Of a stretch of 9,045 nucleotides of DNA, positions 6,910 to 9,045 are shown piece by piece (position 1 is the stretch's first letter; each line of letters begins with the position of its first letter). Under the pieces are notes generated by a model that worked only from the letters and a program-made list of their open reading frames with translations, had not been told where the DNA came from and did no database searches. Origin of the DNA: Alphaproteobacteria bacterium (GTDB lineage Bacteria > Pseudomonadota > Alphaproteobacteria > Rhizobiales > Hyphomicrobiaceae); the NCBI GenBank assembly GCA_005888525.1, contig VBAB01000397.1:1-9045 (forward strand). Direction: 5' to 3'. The translations under genes and the position numbers were made by a program.

Positions 6910-7379
6910 GACCTTCCCTCCGATTGGATAACGCGAAGGCAGCTCCCGCGCCACCGCCCAGCCTTGTATCGACACTAGATCCCGTGGCTCTTCAGACTCA
7001 AGAGCATCAGGTCTTAGGATTGTGGATGTAGCTCTACGGGCTGAGGTCACTACCCGATCCAGAAAGAAATATATAAAACAATCGACTAGCTAATGCGCTG
7101 GAGGCCAATGGGTTGCCGGGATCCACGTGTCGCATCAGCAACAGTCAGCACTCAATCATTGTTCGAGAAACATCTCTGTACCCTTCCGAGGTCCCTTTCA
7201 CGGCGGCATCGGCATGTCAGCCCGGGACCTGAGGGTTGTGAGGATTCGCTCAGCGTCAGTGGGCGCATGTCTCTTTCGGGGTCAATCGCGTCGTTTTGCG
7301 TGTAGTTCGGGATGGTCCTTACGACCGGTTCGCGCCGTAAGCGGACATGGAAATTCAATGCGCTAGCCTGTCCTGAGGA
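6910..7379. other. Non-coding spacer, porin promoter side and recombinase upstream region
   Basis: No supported gene was found in these 470 nt. The part next to 6909 must hold the porin promoter and leader. GCTCTT/AAGAGC (6987-7005, 7-nt loop) could form a small leader hairpin. An AT-rich patch lies at about 7060-7090. The stretch 7255-7365 resembles degenerate intergenic filler common in rhizobial genomes (recollection only). Short open frames on both strands lack ribosome sites and recognisable motifs. Confidence 0.45.
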
Positions 7380-7492
7380 ATGCTGGTCGGCCTCAACAAG
7401 AGGAGTACGACCATACAAGATCAGAACATCGATCCACTGGCTGCAAAGCGCATCCCATGGAATAAAGGAAAGTTGACCGGTGCGAAGCCCCC
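7380..7492 (+). pseudogene. Detached N-terminal coding fragment of the tyrosine recombinase
   Basis: In this frame bases up to about 7490 encode IDPLAAKRIPWNKGKLTGAKPP, which reads straight into LRPKHVWAIRTKL of the downstream frame if one base is added after the five-C run at 7488-7492. This matches the start of short rhizobial integrases as I recall them. The best ribosome site, GAGGAG at 7400-7405, is 7 nt from an ATA codon at 7413, as if the original ATG had mutated. The ATG at 7380 has only a close-set GAGGA. Confidence 0.6.
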
Positions 7493-8044
7493 TTGCGGCC
7501 AAAGCATGTCTGGGCGATCCGGACGAAGCTACAGGTTGAGGGTCGCACAAGGGATCTGGCGCTCTTCAATCTGGCTGTCGACAGCAAACTGCGGGGCTGC
7601 GACGTGGTCAGCATCAGGGTCGAAGACATCGCTCCTAGAGGATACGCCGTCGATCGCGCGTCGGTTCGACAGAAGAAGACCGGACACCCCGTCAAATTCG
7701 AATTGACGGACCTGACGCGTCAGGCACTGGATGAGTACCCAAAGGCCACCGGCAGGCAGCCGGGTCAATTCCTGTTCCCTGGTCGAGGTAAATCCGACCG
7801 CAACATGACGACGCGGCAATATGCGCGCCTCCTTTCGGAGTGGCTGACGGGCATTGGTCTGGATGCCCTGCAGTTCGGAACGCATTCCTTGAGGCGGACA
7901 AAAGCGACCTTAATTTACAAGAAGACTGGCAACCTGCGTGCGGTCCAACTGCTGTTGGGGCATACGAAAATTGAGAGCACCGTCCGATATCTTGGCATCG
8001 AGGTCGACGACGCCCTCGCCATCGCAGAACAGGTTGATGTCTGA
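7493..8044 (+). CDS. Short tyrosine recombinase/integrase, catalytic domain (N-terminus lost by frameshift)
   Basis: A DNA-cutting and rejoining enzyme of the phage-integrase family. Read from TTG 7493, the 183 residues carry the full active-site set: Arg34 (KLRGCDVV), Lys62 (QKKTG), His131 and Arg134 (THSLRRTKA), His157 (LLLGHTKIEST) and the nucleophile Tyr166 (VRYLGI). It ends DDALAIAEQVDV. It lacks the core-binding domain of long integrases, as is typical of the roughly 200-residue stand-alone type common in Bradyrhizobium, which may act in inversion or cassette movement rather than phage integration. A one-base deletion separates it from its natural N-terminus upstream, and no ribosome site precedes the TTG, so expression is doubtful. 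The remaining frame has no stops, so any damage is recent or is an assembly artefact. No attachment site was found. Confidence 0.85.
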   Translation: MRPKHVWAIRTKLQVEGRTRDLALFNLAVDSKLRGCDVVSIRVEDIAPRGYAVDRASVRQKKTGHPVKFELTDLTRQALDEYPKATGRQPGQFLFPGRGKSDRNMTTRQYARLLSEWLTGIGLDALQFGTHSLRRTKATLIYKKTGNLRAVQLLLGHTKIESTVRYLGIEVDDALAIAEQVDV

Positions 8045-8050
8045 GCTAGG

Positions 8051-8072
8051 GGCAGAGCTACGAGGCTCTGCC
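8051..8072 (+). terminator. Hairpin after the recombinase
   Basis: GGCAGAGC, loop TACGAG, GCTCTGCC: a perfect 8-bp stem starting 7 nt after the recombinase stop. No T tract follows, but position and strength make it the likely 3' end. It would fold equally on the minus strand. Confidence 0.55.
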
Positions 8073-8379
8073 AGCGTCTGCTAACGAGGCACACCGGACT
8101 TGTTGACGTCGATTTCCGACGCTCTGTGCCAGAAGCTGTCCTCCATTCCCATATCCAACTTTGTAGTAGCCAAGTGCGTCCCGGCACGTTGAACCCAAGC
8201 GGCAACGTCATGCCTTCCAACCTCTCCAACCTCTAGCGTTTTCCGCATGTGAGACAAAATCGGCACACCGTGGCGGAGGAAGGTCCAAGCAGAACTGCAC
8301 GCTACGTTCCAGAACGATGCACGATGAGGTAATTCCAAACGGTGCGTGAAAGGCTGAAGTGGCGTGGTGGGAGTGGCGT
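8073..8379. other. Spacer between recombinase and autotransporter gene
   Basis: About 300 nt, with one doubtful minus-strand ORF (8081-8248) and otherwise nothing recognised. The right end must hold the promoter of the downstream barrel gene. GGGAG 6 nt before the ATG at 8380 is its ribosome binding site. Confidence 0.4.
8081..8248 (-). CDS. Possible small hypothetical protein
   Basis: From ATG 8248 this ORF encodes 55 residues with natural-looking, charged composition (VGRHDVAAWVQRAGTH, KLDMGMEDSFWHRASEIDV). The frame stays open upstream to a TTG at 8338 (85 residues). I do not recognise it. No clear ribosome site precedes either start. It could be a real small gene, the C-terminal remnant of a larger one, or chance. 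Confidence 0.25.
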   Translation of the reverse strand: MRKTLEVGEVGRHDVAAWVQRAGTHLATTKLDMGMEDSFWHRASEIDVNKSGVPR

Positions 8380-9045
8380 ATGTCGGCAGCGTCCGGTTCG
8401 ATCAGGAGGTCAATCAAGAGCGCAGCTCTTCTTGCCGGAGCCGCGCTGGCTGCAGCCTTCTGGGGTTCTTCCGGAGCCCTGGCCCAGTGTCACAACGACT
8501 TCAACTTTGGCGCGGGCAGCGTCGGCCCTGGCGGCATCAAGAATCTTAATCCAACCACCAGCCCCCTCATCTCGCTCACCAACACCGTCAACACGGCCTT
8601 CTTTACCAACACCACCGCCTTTGTCAGTGCCCCGGGCGGACCGAAACCTGACCAGGATACCGGCGGCGTTTGGGCTCGGGCGGTAGGCGGTGCCGTCGAC
8701 TCGGAAGCGAGAACCATCGATCGGCCCAGTCCTGTTCCGCTCGTTATCGGCGGTGTCGCTTCCGGTACTCAAGTGTGCCATCAAACTAGCCACCATGAGT
8801 ACACGGGCGTTCAGGTTGGTGCCGATTTCGGCAAACTCAACATCGGTGGCTCTGGAAGTGCTGTGCACTTTGGCATCATGGCCGGAAATCTGACCGCGAG
8901 CGCGAAAGACACAACCCCCGGCACGAGCGATGGAACCCTCAACAACACGTACGCACCCGGCGATTTCACGGCGGACTTCCGGGTGCCCTTTCTCGGCCTG
9001 TACAGCGTCTTTACGCAAGGGAATTTCGCTGCGGATGTTCAGGCT
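8380..9045 (+). CDS. Autotransporter-type outer membrane beta-barrel protein (3' end beyond window)
   Basis: The frame is open from ATG 8380 to the right edge, 222 residues. The start is supported by GGGAG 6 nt upstream. Residues 1-35 form a signal peptide: basic IRRSIK, hydrophobic AALLAGAALAAAFW, then ALA before Gln36. Residues 36-95 are Asn/Thr/Pro-rich and low in charge (SPLISLTNTVNTAFFTNTTA), probably a short linker or plug. From GGVWARAVGG (Trp98) the sequence shows alternating barrel strands: YTGVQVGADFGKLNIGG, VHFGIMAGNLTA, FTADFRVPFLGLYSVFTQGNFAADVQA. This matches the autotransporter beta-domain family frequent in Bradyrhizobium. No long passenger domain precedes the barrel, so export of a large effector is unlikely. 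The expected C-terminal aromatic residue lies outside the window. Confidence 0.85.
   Translation, partial: MSAASGSIRRSIKSAALLAGAALAAAFWGSSGALAQCHNDFNFGAGSVGPGGIKNLNPTTSPLISLTNTVNTAFFTNTTAFVSAPGGPKPDQDTGGVWARAVGGAVDSEARTIDRPSPVPLVIGGVASGTQVCHQTSHHEYTGVQVGADFGKLNIGGSGSAVHFGIMAGNLTASAKDTTPGTSDGTLNNTYAPGDFTADFRVPFLGLYSVFTQGNFAADVQA

Noticed and set aside
6757..7050. 97-residue minus-strand ORF starting at 7050
   Set aside because: Only its part from ATG 6909 (MWKVSRKYLL) is real: this is the porin signal peptide and has the GGAGG site. The upstream part is leader sequence.
7152..7550. 132-codon minus-strand ORF over the recombinase start
   Set aside because: It overlaps the recognisable recombinase N-terminus in antisense, and its composition and lack of motifs suggest chance.
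5792..8379. CRISPR array, tRNA attachment site or insertion-sequence ends
   Set aside because: I looked for regular repeats, cloverleaf arms and terminal inverted repeats and found none convincing.
8410..9018. 202-codon minus-strand ORF at the right end
   Set aside because: It is antisense to the autotransporter barrel gene, which has a signal peptide and a ribosome site on the plus strand.

Overview
The window looks like chromosomal DNA of a Bradyrhizobium-like alphaproteobacterium (Rhizobiales). The evidence is high G+C coding sequence, a short alphaproteobacterial-type glucose-6-phosphate isomerase, a periplasmic-binding-domain histidine kinase, a RopB/Omp25-type porin, a short tyrosine recombinase and a passenger-poor autotransporter barrel, all of types common in that group. 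No rRNA, tRNA, CRISPR array or complete insertion sequence was seen.

Layout. 1-1833 (-): sensor histidine kinase with an exported ABC-type substrate-binding domain, running off the left edge just before its C-terminus. 1834-2021: intergenic, with a direct repeat and a palindrome. 2022-3383 (-): glucose-6-phosphate isomerase (pgi). 3439-4251 (-): short-chain dehydrogenase/reductase, 55 nt upstream of pgi and probably cotranscribed with it. 4252-4381: divergent promoter region. 4382-5791 (+): PLP-dependent alpha-oxoamine synthase. 5792-6187: non-coding, with two hairpins. 6188-6909 (-): RopB/Omp25-like outer membrane protein gene broken by two frameshifts. 6910-7379: non-coding. 7380-8044 (+): short tyrosine recombinase with an intact catalytic domain but an N-terminus cut off by a one-base deletion. 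8045-8379: mostly non-coding, with one doubtful small minus-strand ORF. 8380-9045 (+): autotransporter-type outer membrane barrel protein, running off the right edge.

How the genes fit together. The most interesting unit is the divergent oxoamine synthase/SDR pair. This pairing (decarboxylative acyl-amino acid condensation, then ketone reduction) is the logic of sphingoid-base synthesis and matches my recollection of the RkpG/RkpH pair of the Sinorhizobium rkp-1 capsule region. It suggests a long-chain amino-alcohol lipid or lipid anchor. The right-hand part (about 5.8-8.4 kb) looks like a decayed accessory segment: a damaged porin, a damaged recombinase and gene-poor spacers. The frameshifts could also be assembly errors, which the sequence alone cannot decide.
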